A stretch of DNA of 64,000 nt from positions 1,054,001 through 1,118,000 of the forward strand of contig NW_022881625.1 of assembly GCF_003369915.1 (NCBI RefSeq), in the 5' to 3' direction. Numbering within the stretch: position 1 is the first letter of the stretch; each line of letters begins with the position of its first letter. Shown here one piece after another: positions 8,510 to 19,929 of the stretch. This DNA is from Drosophila miranda. Its lineage: Eukaryota; Arthropoda; Insecta; Diptera; Drosophilidae. The translations under genes and the position numbers were made by a program. A model generated the notes under the pieces. The model was not told the DNA's origin. It saw nothing but the letters and a program-made list of their open reading frames with translations, and searched no databases.

Positions 8510-11509
8510 TCATAATGGCGCCGCGAAGCAGCTCGTCGCCTCCCAGTTTTCCGGGGACAGGAGCATGCACGGCACCAAGCTCTGCTTGACTACGGCTCCA
8601 CCCAGCGCTTCTTCTAGCCGCTGGCGCTGCGCTGCGAACCTGCCACACGAAAATATCGCATGCTCGGCATCCTCCTCCACGTAGTGCCCGCACCAAGAGC
8701 ATTCTGCGGAGTCCGCGTGCCCGAAGCGATGAAGGTAGCTTCGGAAGCAGCCGTGACCACTGAAGAGCTGAGTCAGGTAAAAGTTGACCTGCCCGTGCTT
8801 CCTGCTTACCCACGCGTCGATGGACGGGATAAGCTGGTGGGTCCAACGCCCCTTAGTGGTCGTGTCCCAGCGCTGTTGCCACCTTCTGAGACTCTCCTGT
8901 TTGCACGCCATGCGTACCTGCCTTTTCGCCGCCGCGTCCATTCCTCTGCCATGTGTTTCCTGGTAGTATGTGGACCGTTCATCCGCCAGGAATTCCAGGG
9001 GTGCTATGCCCGCGATCACGTGTGCTGCCTCGTCCGAGACCGTTCGGAAGGCACTGGTGATCCGAATCGAAGAGAGGCGGTGCGTGGCTGCCAGACCCCG
9101 TGCGTAGCTCGCTGTTCGAAGGGCCTTTGCCCAGATTGGCGCCGCATATAGCATCACCGATCTCGTGACACTCGTTAGCAGTTGTCGCCGCCATTGCTTT
9201 GGTCCTCGGGTGTTCAGCATTAGCCTCGAGAGCGCACCGTTGGTGGTCGCCGCCTTCGTGCCCATGTAGGCCAAGTGCTCCCGAAAGCAGAGGCGTGTGT
9301 CCACCAGGACACCAAGGTATTTGATAGCGCGCTTAGACGAAACCGGGGTACCTGCCACTGAGATGTTGGCCGTCTCGACTTTCTTCCGGCTGGATACCAG
9401 CACTGCCTCTGTTTTGTGGGGTGCGAGTTCGAGCCCGACCAGGTCCAGCCACTGTTGAATGCGCGCTATCGTTTGGTTGCAGGTCGTTTCCACGACTGAC
9501 AGGTCTTTTGCCACCACTAGGACAGCCACATCGTCTGCAAAACCCACCATGTGTACTCCGTGGGGGAGGCTGAGTCGCAAGATGCCGTCATACATTGCGT
9601 TCCACAGCGTGGGGCCAAGCACTGAGCCCTGCGGGACGCCTGCCGATACCTCGTATTCCTCCGTGCCAGCCTGCGTGTCGTACAAAAGCAGCCTTCTCTC
9701 AAAGTAGCTTTGTACCATCCGCTGCAGGTACCTGGGTGTGTCGAAACTCTCCAGCGCCCTTAGGATGCAGCTCCACCTCGCCGTGTTGAACGCGTTCTTA
9801 ATGTCTAGGGTGACTACTAGGCAGTACTCTTTCCCGCCGCCTTTCCACCGAGTGCCGGCAATTGCACCGGAGGCAATGTCCACCACCTTACGAACGGCGT
9901 CTATCGTGGATCGGGCCTTGCGAAAGCCGTATTGGTGCGGTGAGAGGTCGCCAGCCTCCGCGATGGAGCGTTCCAGTCGCGCGCAGACCACCTTCTCAAG
10001 CAGTTTACCCGCGGTGTCGATCAGGCAGATAGGCCTACACGACGACGCTGTCCCCGGCGGCTTGCCTGGCTTGGGAATAAGCACTAGCTTCTGTATTTTC
10101 CACCTCACAGGGAACACTCCTTCCCGAAGGCACTGATTTAGCAGCTTCGCAAAGATGTCCGGACGCGTGGAGAGGGCGAGCAAGAGGGCTCTGTTCGGGA
10201 TAGAGTCCGGCCCAGGAGCCTTGTTCGGGCTGATGCTCCTGGCTGCGCTTTCGACTTCCTCGAGTGACACCTCCTCGATGTGGGCCTGACTGTGCGGCTG
10301 CAGTGTGAGGCAACGGACATCCCCGATGTGGTCAGCCCTGTGCGGAAAGAGTTCCTCCACGATAGATCTTGTCGTGTCGGGGTCCGATGGGGGTGCCTGC
10401 CTCTTGGCGCAAAGTTTGTTCGTCACCAACTTGTACGCCCTTCCCCATGGGTCCTGCTCCGCAGAGTCGCATAGCTTGAGAAAGCACTGGCGCTTGCTAT
10501 CCCTAATGGCCGCCTTGAGGGCCCTTCTGCAGTCCCTAAACGTGGATTGCCATTGCGGAAAGGCAGTGCTTCCGCGCGAGCGCTGGTAGCGGCGTCGAGC
10601 TTGGTTGCATTCCCGGCGTAGCGCGGCAATGTCCTCGTTCCACCAGAACACAGGTTGGTGGTGGCGACCGTAGTGCTTCCTCTGCGCCATGGTGGCATTG
10701 CATGCTGCCTCCAGATGCTCCATGACATGGTTGGCCATGCATTCAGCATTTCCATTCGCCGTGAGATTGGACATAAGCTCCATGAACAGGGCCGTATTGA
10801 GCGTTTCGGCGCGATAGCATCTCCATCTGGGCGCAGCTGTCTCTACGCTACACGTCTGTTGGCCTGTGTCCCATATAATTGCCCTGTGGTCGCTCCCTGT
10901 GTAGATGTTGCTGATGCTCCAGCCCGATGAATTAAAAAGTGAGCTGCTGACAAATGTAAGGTCGATGACCGATCCAGTTCCTGCTCTGGAGAAGGTATGC
11001 TGGTTTCCCTCGTTGAGGAGCGCGATGTCCAGGGGCGCAATGATCTCCAGCAGAGCTCTACCTCTCGCATTCGTCGCCACGCTTCCCCACTCCTCAGCCC
11101 ACGCGTTGAAGTCCCCTCCAATGGCTATTGGGTGACGTCCTCTAGCATCAGCCGCTAGGTTGTCTAGAGTACCTGCGAACTCGGAGAGCGTCAGGCTTGG
11201 GGCAAGGTAGACGCTGTATATCCACACACCTCCGACCTTGGCGCGCACAAACCCAGCAGCAGCGCTTGAGAGGGAAAGCTGCAATGGCGTAGCCCCGCAT
11301 AGCCATATCGCGGCCTTTTTGGTGGCATCCAAGATGAACCCAGGGGACTCCCTAGTTTGATATGGCTCGCTGAGGATGGCGAGGTCAATTGCCAATTCTC
11401 TTATGGATTGGCTCAGCAGGTCTTGAGCCGCAGCGCAGTGGTTGAGGTTGAGCTGCATAACCTTCATTATTGGGCCGGCAAGCTGGGCACGCTCCTGGCT
11501 ACTGGACAT
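8510..11509 (-). CDS. R1-clade LINE ORF2: endonuclease and reverse transcriptase
   Basis: 999 codons from the ATG at 11509. An APE-type endonuclease occupies about residues 15-225 (MQLNLNHC; IGGDFNAWAEEWGS; SDHRAIIWD). RT follows at about 400-760, with NKAPGPDSIPN, LIPKPGKPPG, YGFRKARSTIDAV, VTLDIKNAFNTARW, GVPQGSVLGP and the catalytic FADDVAVL. Near the C-terminus is a CCHC motif (CSWCGHYVEEDAEHAIFSC), a hallmark of the R1 clade; I see no RNase H domain. ORF2 starts inside the end of the ORF1 zinc-knuckle frame. The last about 20 residues are out of frame: the neighbouring frame continues more plausibly to a stop at 8463, implying a one-base frameshift near 8535-8550. Confidence 0.9.
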   Translation of the reverse strand: MSSSQERAQLAGPIMKVMQLNLNHCAAAQDLLSQSIRELAIDLAILSEPYQTRESPGFILDATKKAAIWLCGATPLQLSLSSAAAGFVRAKVGGVWIYSVYLAPSLTLSEFAGTLDNLAADARGRHPIAIGGDFNAWAEEWGSVATNARGRALLEIIAPLDIALLNEGNQHTFSRAGTGSVIDLTFVSSSLFNSSGWSISNIYTGSDHRAIIWDTGQQTCSVETAAPRWRCYRAETLNTALFMELMSNLTANGNAECMANHVMEHLEAACNATMAQRKHYGRHHQPVFWWNEDIAALRRECNQARRRYQRSRGSTAFPQWQSTFRDCRRALKAAIRDSKRQCFLKLCDSAEQDPWGRAYKLVTNKLCAKRQAPPSDPDTTRSIVEELFPHRADHIGDVRCLTLQPHSQAHIEEVSLEEVESAARSISPNKAPGPDSIPNRALLLALSTRPDIFAKLLNQCLREGVFPVRWKIQKLVLIPKPGKPPGTASSCRPICLIDTAGKLLEKVVCARLERSIAEAGDLSPHQYGFRKARSTIDAVRKVVDIASGAIAGTRWKGGGKEYCLVVTLDIKNAFNTARWSCILRALESFDTPRYLQRMVQSYFERRLLLYDTQAGTEEYEVSAGVPQGSVLGPTLWNAMYDGILRLSLPHGVHMVGFADDVAVLVVAKDLSVVETTCNQTIARIQQWLDLVGLELAPHKTEAVLVSSRKKVETANISVAGTPVSSKRAIKYLGVLVDTRLCFREHLAYMGTKAATTNGALSRLMLNTRGPKQWRRQLLTSVTRSVMLYAAPIWAKALRTASYARGLAATHRLSSIRITSAFRTVSDEAAHVIAGIAPLEFLADERSTYYQETHGRGMDAAAKRQVRMACKQESLRRWQQRWDTTTKGRWTHQLIPSIDAWVSRKHGQVNFYLTQLFSGHGCFRSYLHRFGHADSAECSWCGHYVEEDAEHAIFSCGRFAAQRQRLEEALGGAVVKQSLVPCMLLSPENWEATSCFAAPL

Positions 11510-12956
11510 CTCCTGCTACCCGCATAATGGTTCGTCTCATTGCTGTTGTTAGCGGTGCAGATGAAACACCGCGGATCGCTTTGACGGGTTGCCGCCTTGT
11601 GCCCGTTCACGCCGCATCTGAGGCAGCATCCGGTGCGATCCACCGCGCTCTTGCACCTGATTGCTAGATGCCCAAACTCCAGACACCTGTAGCATCGTCG
11701 TTGAGCTGTCCGCTCCCGGATCCTACAGCTTGTCCATCCGACTTTAAGTTTCCCCACACAACTGCCAGTTGCGTACCAGCGAACGATGGCCTCAGACTTT
11801 TAATGGCGCTGGTGTCCACGCTGGGGGCGTCTATCGATGCAGCTATCGCTGCTGCGATGAAGGAGGACATCTCGACCAGGCTGTCGAGATCCCTGACCTC
11901 CACGCAGAGTTCTTCTGACACCGCCCTGATGCCCGTCTGCAGTCCCAGTGCCGCGCTGATATCCTCTTTAGGCTTAGCTTTGTTGCTTTTGCTCGCGCCG
12001 TTGAGCTCGAGCAGCAGCTCGCCCTTTGCCGTCCTCCGGATTCTGTTAACATTATCCCCTACCTCCTGAAGCTTGCCATCCTGGCGCCTGGTGACCATAC
12101 GGAGGATGTCGCTAGAGCTAAGCTCGCCCTGGGGTTGAATGATTATTGCGTCTGGCCTTGGCTCGCGCTCACGGGGCCCCCTTTTTTTCCTTACCCTAGG
12201 GCCCACCTGCTGCCACTTGAGCTGTTTCTTAGCGGCTGGGGTGGCACCATGGTCCACTGTACCCGAGGGGGTTAGTTCATCCTGGGACTGCGCCGGCGGT
12301 TTGAGCTGGGTCGACGCTTGTTGAAGCTTTGTGCCTCTCTGCCTCTTTGTGGGCTCCGCAGCCATTTGAGGCGACTCGCGCAGCCTCTTTGAGCCGGTGT
12401 GTGGCGGCTTCGCAGCTGTTTGGGTACCAGTGGTGGCGGTCTCAATTGTCCTGGTGTGCAGCTTCTCGAAATTCTTGACCACCAGGGCCTGAAGGGTTAC
12501 CACTCTCAGGGCTAAATCTTTCATCACGTTGTCCACATGCCGCTGGTCGTTCATCCTCTTGACCAGCTCATTGGCCCGAGTACCCAGGTTCTTTAGCAGC
12601 TCTAATGGGTGAGAGTGCGGTCGCTCCTTCTCTTTGCCATCCGGGCCGGGCTTGAACATGCTCGATCCCTGAGCTTTCGCAGGTGCTGACGGTGGTGGGG
12701 ATCTGGTAAGGGCGTTGCGCCTACCAAAGACTGCGTCCTCAGTCATCTTCTCTATCTGTGTGTTTGGTGTGTGAGGGGTGTTGTCCATGTAAAAAGAATC
12801 TCCACTCGAGTTCGTTATTCCTGGCCGCAGTACGTAGTCACCGTGGTGATCCCATGGGTGTCTTTCCGTGGAGTGAGGTCCATGCGAGGGTTGACCCTGG
12901 GCCTTATGAGCACCAGGGTTCAGAGCCAGATCGGTGCTAGTTGGGATATGAATCAA
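11467..12956 (-). pseudogene. R1-clade LINE ORF1 (Gag-like), frameshifted before the zinc knuckles
   Basis: The upstream frame (12956-11664, 430 codons; true start uncertain) is low-complexity and basic, with a helical region and a conserved end (SAALGLQTGIRAVSEELCVEVRD; SIDAPSVDTSAIKSL). The zinc-knuckle part is in a second frame, 11757-11467: CYRCLEFGHLAIRC, CLRCGVNGHKAATR and a CFIC segment. The two overlap near 11740-11757, where a one-base shift separates VVW from GKLKVGW. The protein would bind the element RNA. With this break the copy cannot make complete ORF1 protein unless frameshifting occurs. Confidence 0.82.
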
Positions 12957-14293
12957 CCAAGCCTACGCAACCACCATAGTGGGACGGCCAGGAAGCGTTA
13001 AACGAGGCCTGCCAAGGTTTTAACGAGACGGGGGCGGTGGAGACATTAACCTATGAGCCATTTCAACAGGGGTTCAGCCTGCCTACTCAGGTCATAGAAT
13101 GCCGACGCCGTCAGCCCACAGTCTAATGTACGTAAGGGGGGTTCCAGTGGGTCGTACGTAACACCTTACTGGTCTCGGTGTTACGGGCGGTATAGTACCT
13201 ACCAAGGCGCCTATGGCACCGATGGGTCCACTATAGAGGCTTATCCTGGGCATCCCGCGATGGCCGGGAATTTCATCCAGACGATAGTCGCTGGGGTTGT
13301 ACCGCCGCTTCTCGGTATCCAGCACCCCGTTAAAGGGTACGCCGCCGTAGCGCTGGGGTTGGCAGGAGGACAGCTCCGGGACCCGTTGTGTACCCGATGG
13401 CCTCAGAAAGCGCCGATGTGCAGTGTGAGCCTCTAAATGTCCCCATCAGTTCCACTTTGCCACATCCTATAGACCCGTGGTGAGGGGGCCGAAAAGGCGT
13501 GGTATACTTCTAGGATGTATGATGCAGCGCCATCTGCCGGTGCTCGTCTTCCTCTACGTGCTACGTAGCAGCACCCTCTGACGGTGGGACACGCCTGCGA
13601 TGAGTAGGCTATCGCCGTCTTGTAGCTCTGGTCAGCAGCTGTTGCTCTGATCAGGAAAATAGAAACGTGGAGCTCATCCTAAAGAAGCTGGGGCAACTGG
13701 TGCATTATGTCGGGCCTTAAAACGGCCAACCGCATACTCGCGCGGTGCAGGCAACTCAGTTGCCTGACATGGCAACTCCGTCGCCATCCATCTTGGGCCG
13801 GTGAGAGGAGGAGAGAAACTCACCCCGGGAGCTTCGTGAGTGTTATGAGTGAGTTGGAGTTTGAGTGACAAACCCCAAATTAATTTAGCCATGGCAGATT
13901 GCTTTAAAATCCTGATTGACGACCTTCTTGGGTTTGGACACGGTCTGCTCGGGCCAGGAGTCCAGAGTAAAGCTCAGTAGGCATCGCGCCCATAGGGTAA
14001 GTATGGGTGGATGTACGCTCGCTTACCGTTGAACACTCTCTCTTTGAGTTATAGCCAGTCACTTCACTCAGTGGCTGTTACCGCCGACTCGGAAGAAAAG
14101 AACCGCCAGCCTGGATCGGAGGCGGGCGCAACGAGGAGGAGCTCGACCAGCCCTGATAGCCAGAACGGTACCTCGTCAGCCCAAGGCCTATTCCAGCCCC
14201 GGCGGCTCCGCAGACACACGGAGCGCGGCGCAAACACAGGAGCAACGGAGGCGCGCGACCGACCCGGGTTTTTTCACACTCTGCACCATCTAT
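12957..14293 (-). other. LINE 5' UTR
   Basis: GC-rich region without credible ORFs between the ORF1 start and the right-hand target duplication. It should hold the internal promoter of the element; I cannot point to its exact position. Reading frames on the plus strand (such as 14011-14541) show no protein-like composition and run across the element border. Confidence 0.6.
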
Positions 14294-14955
14294 GTATATC
14301 TATGTGTGTGTATGTGTATGATGTTTCCCATGTACTACATTTACTCAACTACATGCATAAAGAAATTAATAATAACCCACAACTCGTAGCTATAGGCGGT
14401 CCGGGTCTTTCGCGGTGGGTAATAGTTTTATACCACGTTTCCATCCAACGATACCAGATACCCAGCTCGATGAGTATGAGTCCATTCACAACTCCTTCCT
14501 GGCAAATTGAGGCCTTTCACCCACCGATCCTGATCGGATAATCCAAACCGGAAAAAAAAGGAGCAATCCTCCAGCATTGGCCAGAAGGAACAGGAAGGAA
14601 AGGAAGACAAACGAATAAAGAAAGAAAGAACGAAACGAATAGTAATAAGCTCGATGCATCGGGGTGGTACCGGTGTTATATGTACTCATCATTCCGGCCT
14701 GCATCCTAGGAGCCCGCTTGGTCACTTACAACGGTGGCAATAGTTTAATAACCCACTGCGCTGATCCAGCATAAAGTGATAAAGCCAAAACAAACAAAAC
14801 AGAATGACAACTAGAATGACACATCTGTCCCGATACTGGTTGGGAATGTAAGGCACATCTACATTCCACAATTTTCACAATCATTTGGGCCTTGCCGGTT
14901 TGTTGTCAGTTGCGACAACTCGGGCCCCACGTTGGGCGCCAAATAATAAACTAAC
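14294..14955 (-). other. E1 leader and primer-binding site
   Basis: Matches 39271-39933 of E2. The primer-binding site lies at about 14924-14941 on the minus strand (TGGCGCCCAACGTGGGG), the same type as in gypsy, which is primed by a lysine tRNA. A 15-bp AT spacer separates it from the LTR. No coding potential. Confidence 0.75.
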
Positions 14956-15508
14956 TGTAGCATATTGGATATTACCAAACCTTAACGGAAGGCTGAGCAG
15001 GTGATGGTTCGTCTCCCGTCCGGGCACGTGCTTGTTCCGGCTTCCGTCTCATCGGCAAGAAATCATCCCAGAACGGACGGGACACTGACACTCACGTGCA
15101 AGCGAAGTATCGACACAAATATGTACAAGAGCAAATACACCTAACTACACACACACGGACACATACACACACACAAGTCGTGCCACGGTGTTGTTGTGAC
15201 CACTCATGCCCACCCTACCATGATCACCGCTCCCGGTTCATCCGGTGATCCCATAAAGAAGGCTCTTACAGCCTCCTATCCAACCCCATTACCCTCCTTT
15301 GCCCAGCATGGTCCCCGCATATAGAACTCTAGCCCCGATTCATGTTAAATCCTATATTTCATATTGAGCAATAGCACATGCATCGCACTAGTAAACTAAT
15401 AAATGATTAACTCTTAATAATACACTTTAGATTGAAATTTAACTTACAAATTGAAAGAAAGGAAGGGTACATATCTCCAGCTTTTATGTTAGGCAAATAG
15501 ATAATAAT

Positions 15509-16652
15509 AACGAGGTGGAACGTTGTGAGTTGCTGCGGACACCGCAACTCTACAGTTATACCCGATACTAAGTCAGTATGGCTCTCCTGCGGCTGACGCC
15601 GCTAATATTGAACCACACGACAAAGAGTTCGTGCGAGAGAGACAGAAAATCAGTCTGAGCGTGACGTCGGGCGCTGCGTAGCCACTGAAAATGGATTTCT
15701 TGCTTTTGGCTACAAAAATGATCCGATCTAATCCAGATTCAGCAATCTGATAGATATTGTCATTATCTATGATTCTGCGTTTTTAGTTTTTTCGAATGTG
15801 CAATATTGTGGATGCAACAGATTTTCGTCTTTTGTGGGGGCGGAAGGGGGTGGGGCGAAAATCTGAGATAAACGTTTTATAGTGAGATCTAACAGAAGTG
15901 CGGATTCCAAATTTGGTTACTCTAGCCTTAATAGTCTCTGAGATTTGTGGATGCCCCAGATTTTCGTCCTTTGCGGGGGCGGAAGGGGGTGTGGCGAAAT
16001 TTTGACACGAAACGGTCAAGGTCCGATATCACAGGAGTGTGGATACCAAATTTGGTTGCTCTGGCTCTTATAGGTTCTGAGATCCTTGAACTCATATTTT
16101 GCAATTGGCAAAGCCGACCATGGTTTCATGGTCATGTGTTAGAGAGAGACAGAGCGAGAAAGAATGAAATTGTTTTCTTGATTCTGGCTATAATAATTAT
16201 ACGATCTGGTTGAGATTTTACACTCTAACATGTTCTAACATATAGTTATCCTCTACGATTCTGCGTTTTTGTTTTTATCGTATCTTTAAAAATGTGGATG
16301 CCACAGATTTTCGTCCTTTGTGGGGGCGGAAGTGGGCGGGGCGAAGTTTTGAAATATTTTTGTAGCAGTGACATATCACAGAAGTCTGGATCCAAAACAT
16401 CGTTGCTCTAGCTCTTATAGTCTTTGAGCACTAGGCGCTGAAGGGGACGGACGGACGGACGGACGGACGAACGGACGGACGGACGGACGGACAGACGGAC
16501 AGACAGACAGGGCTCAATCGACTCGGCTATTGATGCTGATCAAGAATATATATACTTTATGGGGTCGGAAACGATTCCTTCTGGACGTTACACACATCCA
16601 CTTTTACCACAAATCAAATATACCCCAATACTCATTTTGAGTATCGGGTATA
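15509..16652 (-). mobile_element. DINE-1/mini-me type Helentron, copy a
   Basis: In minus orientation it opens TATACCCGATACTCA, then carries the GTCC/GTCY microsatellite after the conserved GATTGAGCCCTG core. It ends with a GAGTTGC...GCAACTC hairpin and AACGTTCCACCTCG. Subterminal repeats TATACCCGATACT and AGTATCGGGTATA are present. It is non-autonomous with no ORF. The empty site (ATAATAATAATAAATAAA) is seen in both E2 LTRs near 31645 and 40545, and no target duplication is evident. These traits fit DINE-1/INE-1 rolling-circle elements. Confidence 0.88.
16446..16511. repeat. (GGAC)n microsatellite in DINE-1 copy a
   Basis: About 16 GGAC/AGAC tetramers, the microsatellite that DINE-1/mini-me elements carry. 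Longer in copy b (18216-18287), long in copy c (26616-26702), short in copy d (33668-33704). Confidence 0.85.
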
Positions 16653-17291
16653 ATAAATAAATATGCAAAAGGGAATGTAAAATTTGTGCGCCGCGATCGT
16701 TATGGCAGGTCAGTTATTCAAGTGCATTAGCGAAAGCAACCGCAAGTAGAAAGCATAAAAGAACGTCAGAGCGACCAGCCTCGCATCTTCCCTTTTGTGC
16801 CTTGTTCTTAAGAGGGCTGGTTCTTATGCGCGGCGTAAGCGCTTATGGTTGCCAGCAGGGCATAAGGGAGAGCGCACAGCCTCTCTTAAGCGACAAAGCC
16901 CCTGACTACGTGAGGTTTTTTTTTCCGGTCATGCAATAAATAGTTGCTCATAACAAACAAACTCCAATATTTTATCTTTATGTTTTGGGATCACTTACGG
17001 CCTTCCTTTGATTTGTTTTAATAAATGCGTTGAAACAGCGATGAAAGCGCTTCCATGGACTGCGGCAACGTTCCTAAAACGAAAGCTGGAGAAATACTTT
17101 TACAAAAAAAAAAACTCACGCTCTCCTCTGCCGTTTAACCGTTGTTCACTTTCGCCCTGTCACACATTCCACTTGCTATTTCTTCCGAACAGAATTTAAA
17201 AACACAACCAAAAGAAATTTACTAAGCTAATTACACTAATGACACTATAGCATAAAAATAGGAATCAGCGGTTACACTGATGGATATAAAA

Positions 17292-18429
17292 ACGAGGGGG
17301 AACGTTGTGAGTTGTTGCGTACACCGCAACTCTACAGTTATACCCGATACTAAGTCAGTATGGCTCTCCTCCGGCAGACGCCGCTAATATTGAACCACAC
17401 GACAAAGAGTGCGTGCGAGAGAGACAGAAAAACAGTCTGAGCGTGACGTCGGGCGCTGCGTGGCCACTGCAAATTGATTTCTTGCTTTTGGCTACAAAAA
17501 TGATCCGATCTGATCCAGATTCAGCAGTCTGATAGATATAGTCGTTATCTATGATTCTGCGTTTTTAGTTTTCTCGAATGTGCAATATTGTGGATGCAAC
17601 AGATTTTCGTTCTTTGTGGGGGCGGAAGGGGGTGGGGCGAAATTCTGAGATATACGTTTTATAGTGAGATCTAACAGAAGTGCGGATATTAAATTTGGTT
17701 ACTCTAGCCTTAATAGTCTCTGAGATTTGTGGATGCCCCAGATTTTCGTCCTTTGCGGGGGCGGAAGGGGGTGTGGCGAAATTTGGAAACGAAACGGTCA
17801 AGGTCAGATATCACAGGAGTGTGGATACCAAATTTGGTTGCTCTGGCTCTTATAGGTTCTGAGATCCTTGAACTCATATTTTGCAATTGGCAAAGCCGAC
17901 CATGAAACCTGTGTGTTAGAGAGAGACAGAGCGAGAAAGAATGAAATTGTTTTCTTGATTCTGGCTATAATAATTATACGATCTGGTTGAGATTTTACAC
18001 TCTAGAACATATAGTCATCCTCTACGATTCTGCGTTTTTGGTTTTATCGTATATTTCAAAATGTGGATGACACAGATTTTCGTCCTTTGTGGGGGCGGAA
18101 GTAGGCGGGGCGAAGTTTTGAAATATTTTTGTAGCAGTGACATATCACAGAAGTCTGGATCCAAAACATCGTTGCTCTAGCTGTTATAGTCTTTGAGCAC
18201 TAGGCGCTGCAGGGGACGGACGGACGGACGGACGGACGGACGGACGGACGGACGGACGGACGGACGGACAGACGGACAGACAGACAGGGCTCAATCGACT
18301 CGGCTATTGATGCTGATCAAGAATATATATACTTTATGGGGTCGGAAACGATTCCTTCTGGATGTTACACACATTCACTTTTACCACAAATCTAATATAC
18401 CCCAATACTCATTTTGAGTATCGGGTATA
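17292..18429 (-). mobile_element. DINE-1/mini-me type Helentron, copy b
   Basis: Same structure as copy a. Inserted in the A run GATATAAAA|AACGACAG of the E1 LTR; the empty site is visible near 41185. It has a long GGAC array at 18216-18287. Confidence 0.88.
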
Positions 18430-19409
18430 AAAAACGACAGTCGTTGCCGCCGGCTTCACATCTGGGCACTCCTCGGCACTTCGTATGGGGAAACGAAAAT
18501 AGGTCGAGACCCAGATCTATATTTCGGGTAGAAATTGGCTGACCGTTTACATAGCTTTAATAATTTCCGCAGAATTGGACGGCCTCCAATATATCGCGGG
18601 TCCGTGACACATAAGTGGCTCGCGCCCGCCAAGCGACTGATGAGCCGATCTTTTACGCCTCCCGCTTTGTGCTGCTCGGCCTAGCGCTGGGAATTTTTGG
18701 TACGGAGCTGTAGTTGGGCGAGGAGCATAAGTCCCTTGCCGCGGGCGGAGGCCCTAATATCGGGGAAATTGTTGTTGCGAGCTTTCGTATTGGGGTTCAG
18801 ACAGGTACCCAAGCGATTGCCCGAATTTTAAGCCGGTACTAACCGCCAATCTAAAAAATTAATTTCCTACAATAAAAAAAAAGCACTACCCTACGCCACG
18901 AGTGTATGTGGTGTATATTAGCGACGCTGAAATACATACCAATTGAGATTGGCACTTAACACACTTTTACTTTATAAACGCACAATACTTCTTTCTTTTT
19001 GCTGTATTCAGCTGTTAAGATCTTTTCCCGGTTTTTATTCCTCTTTTTTTTTTCTTTATACTTGGACTGGACAAAAATAGCACGTCTGTCTTCGCCAACA
19101 GTTTTTCTTCCAAGAGACCGAGGCTAGATCTGCACAGTCTGAGACCCCCCAGTACAGCGTTAAACTTGAGAATCCTCCATTTTCGAATTGACGCCGTAAT
19201 TATTTTACAAGTTTCAACTCAAAAAAAACAAAAAAAAAAAACCGCTCTCCTTCGTTTACCTTTTAACTTGAATTAAGGCGGCAAAGTTGAGTAACATAGG
19301 GAGACCAATATCCCTTCTTGGTACTTTTCCTAATGTTCCCTTTTGTGGATCCCAGTATTTATACCTTTTTTTTATACGTTACTCTTTCAAACCACTTCAC
19401 ATAGGACAC

Positions 19410-19850
19410 GGGCCACTAACCAACATCAACACGAAACACACAGCCACTAAAGCAAACAGCCATTAACATTTTCATTGCCTACTTATCGGTGCTGCTGCCC
19501 TCGGACTACTTTCATCTCACTCAATATTGGGGTGAGTGAAAGTGGAACCGGGGGTGAGAGCACCGGTAAATGACGATCGGCGATCGGGTCTCTCGAGTGT
19601 GGGGGAGAGTGTGGGAGTTGGTGGACATATGAGTGTTCCACCATGAACCTCGTCCGCCACTCTCATCTCGTCCGCCCGCTCGAGAGGTTGTGATCGTAGG
19701 ACGTTTTTGAAAGCCGTGTCGTGTCGTTTTTCGTGTCGCCATCGCCATTTCCGTTGTCTTGCTGTCTTGCCCTGTACTCTCTTTTTTGTGGTGTCTGTTG
19801 TGTGCCGTGCCGTGCCGTGCCCCCGCTGACATGACAAAATGTCCCGTCCT
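19410..19850. repeat. Left arm of about 400-bp inverted repeat
   Basis: The sequence from about 19410 (ACACACAGCCACTAA) through TTATCGGTGCTGCTGCCC to the GTGCCGTGCCGTGCC run near 19810 recurs as reverse complement at about 24790-25215. Short indels and substitutions separate the arms. The right arm is part of the 5' UTR of the gag-only family, so the left arm is probably an inverted piece of another copy. Confidence 0.8.
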
Positions 19851-19929
19851 CCCCACCACCGACACCACTGCTACTACCGACAAGCTTTCTGCTCCCCAAT
19901 AAAAAAAAACAATAATTGTTAAACACAAA

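Larger units (their letters stand above)
8309..14293 (-). mobile_element. R1-clade non-LTR retrotransposon (LINE)
   Basis: Minus-strand element of about 6.0 kb: 5' UTR (12957-14293), ORF1 with zinc knuckles, ORF2 with endonuclease and RT, 3' UTR and a poly(A) tail seen as a T run at 8309-8331. The 8-bp sequence GTATATCT is duplicated on both sides (8301-8308 and 14294-14301); the empty site occurs once in copy E2 near 39271. It is not in 28S rDNA, so despite R1-clade ancestry it did not use the R1 target here. Length suggests a full or nearly full copy, but both ORFs carry frameshifts. Confidence 0.9.
1..19399 (-). mobile_element. Gypsy-type LTR retrotransposon copy E1 (5' part, nested)
   Basis: Minus-strand element continuing off the left edge. 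Its parts are pol start (1-310), gag (327-1129 and 7501-8159), leader (8160-8308 and 14294-14940) and 5' LTR (14956-19399). Each matches the full-length copy E2 at 31040-42154 almost base for base, so interruptions are read by comparison. A BEL/Pao element sits in gag, an R1-clade LINE in the leader, and two DINE-1 copies in the LTR. The 3' LTR lies outside the window. Very long LTRs (about 2.2 kb without insertions) and a lysine-type primer site recall the Osvaldo/Ulysses kind of gypsy element; that lineage call is inference. Confidence 0.9.
14956..19399 (-). repeat. E1 5' LTR, enlarged by two DINE-1 insertions
   Basis: Begins TGTAGCATATTGG and ends ACCACTTCA in plus orientation, as do the E2 LTRs. 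Removing DINE-1 copies at 15509-16652 and 17292-18429 leaves about 2.2 kb. Compared with the E2 LTRs it has small deletions near 15060-15095. Bases after 19399 leave the element; the partner target duplication is off the window. Confidence 0.88.

Noticed and set aside
8660..10589. Many plus-strand ORFs across the LINE
   Set aside because: Shadows of the GC-rich ORF2 on the opposite strand.
8309..14293. Insertion in 28S rDNA, as for R1
   Set aside because: Flanks are the E1 leader, not rDNA, and no rRNA sequence is seen in the window.
14011..14541. 176-codon plus-strand ORF
   Set aside because: Crosses the LINE 5' end, the target duplication and the E1 leader, so it cannot be a gene.
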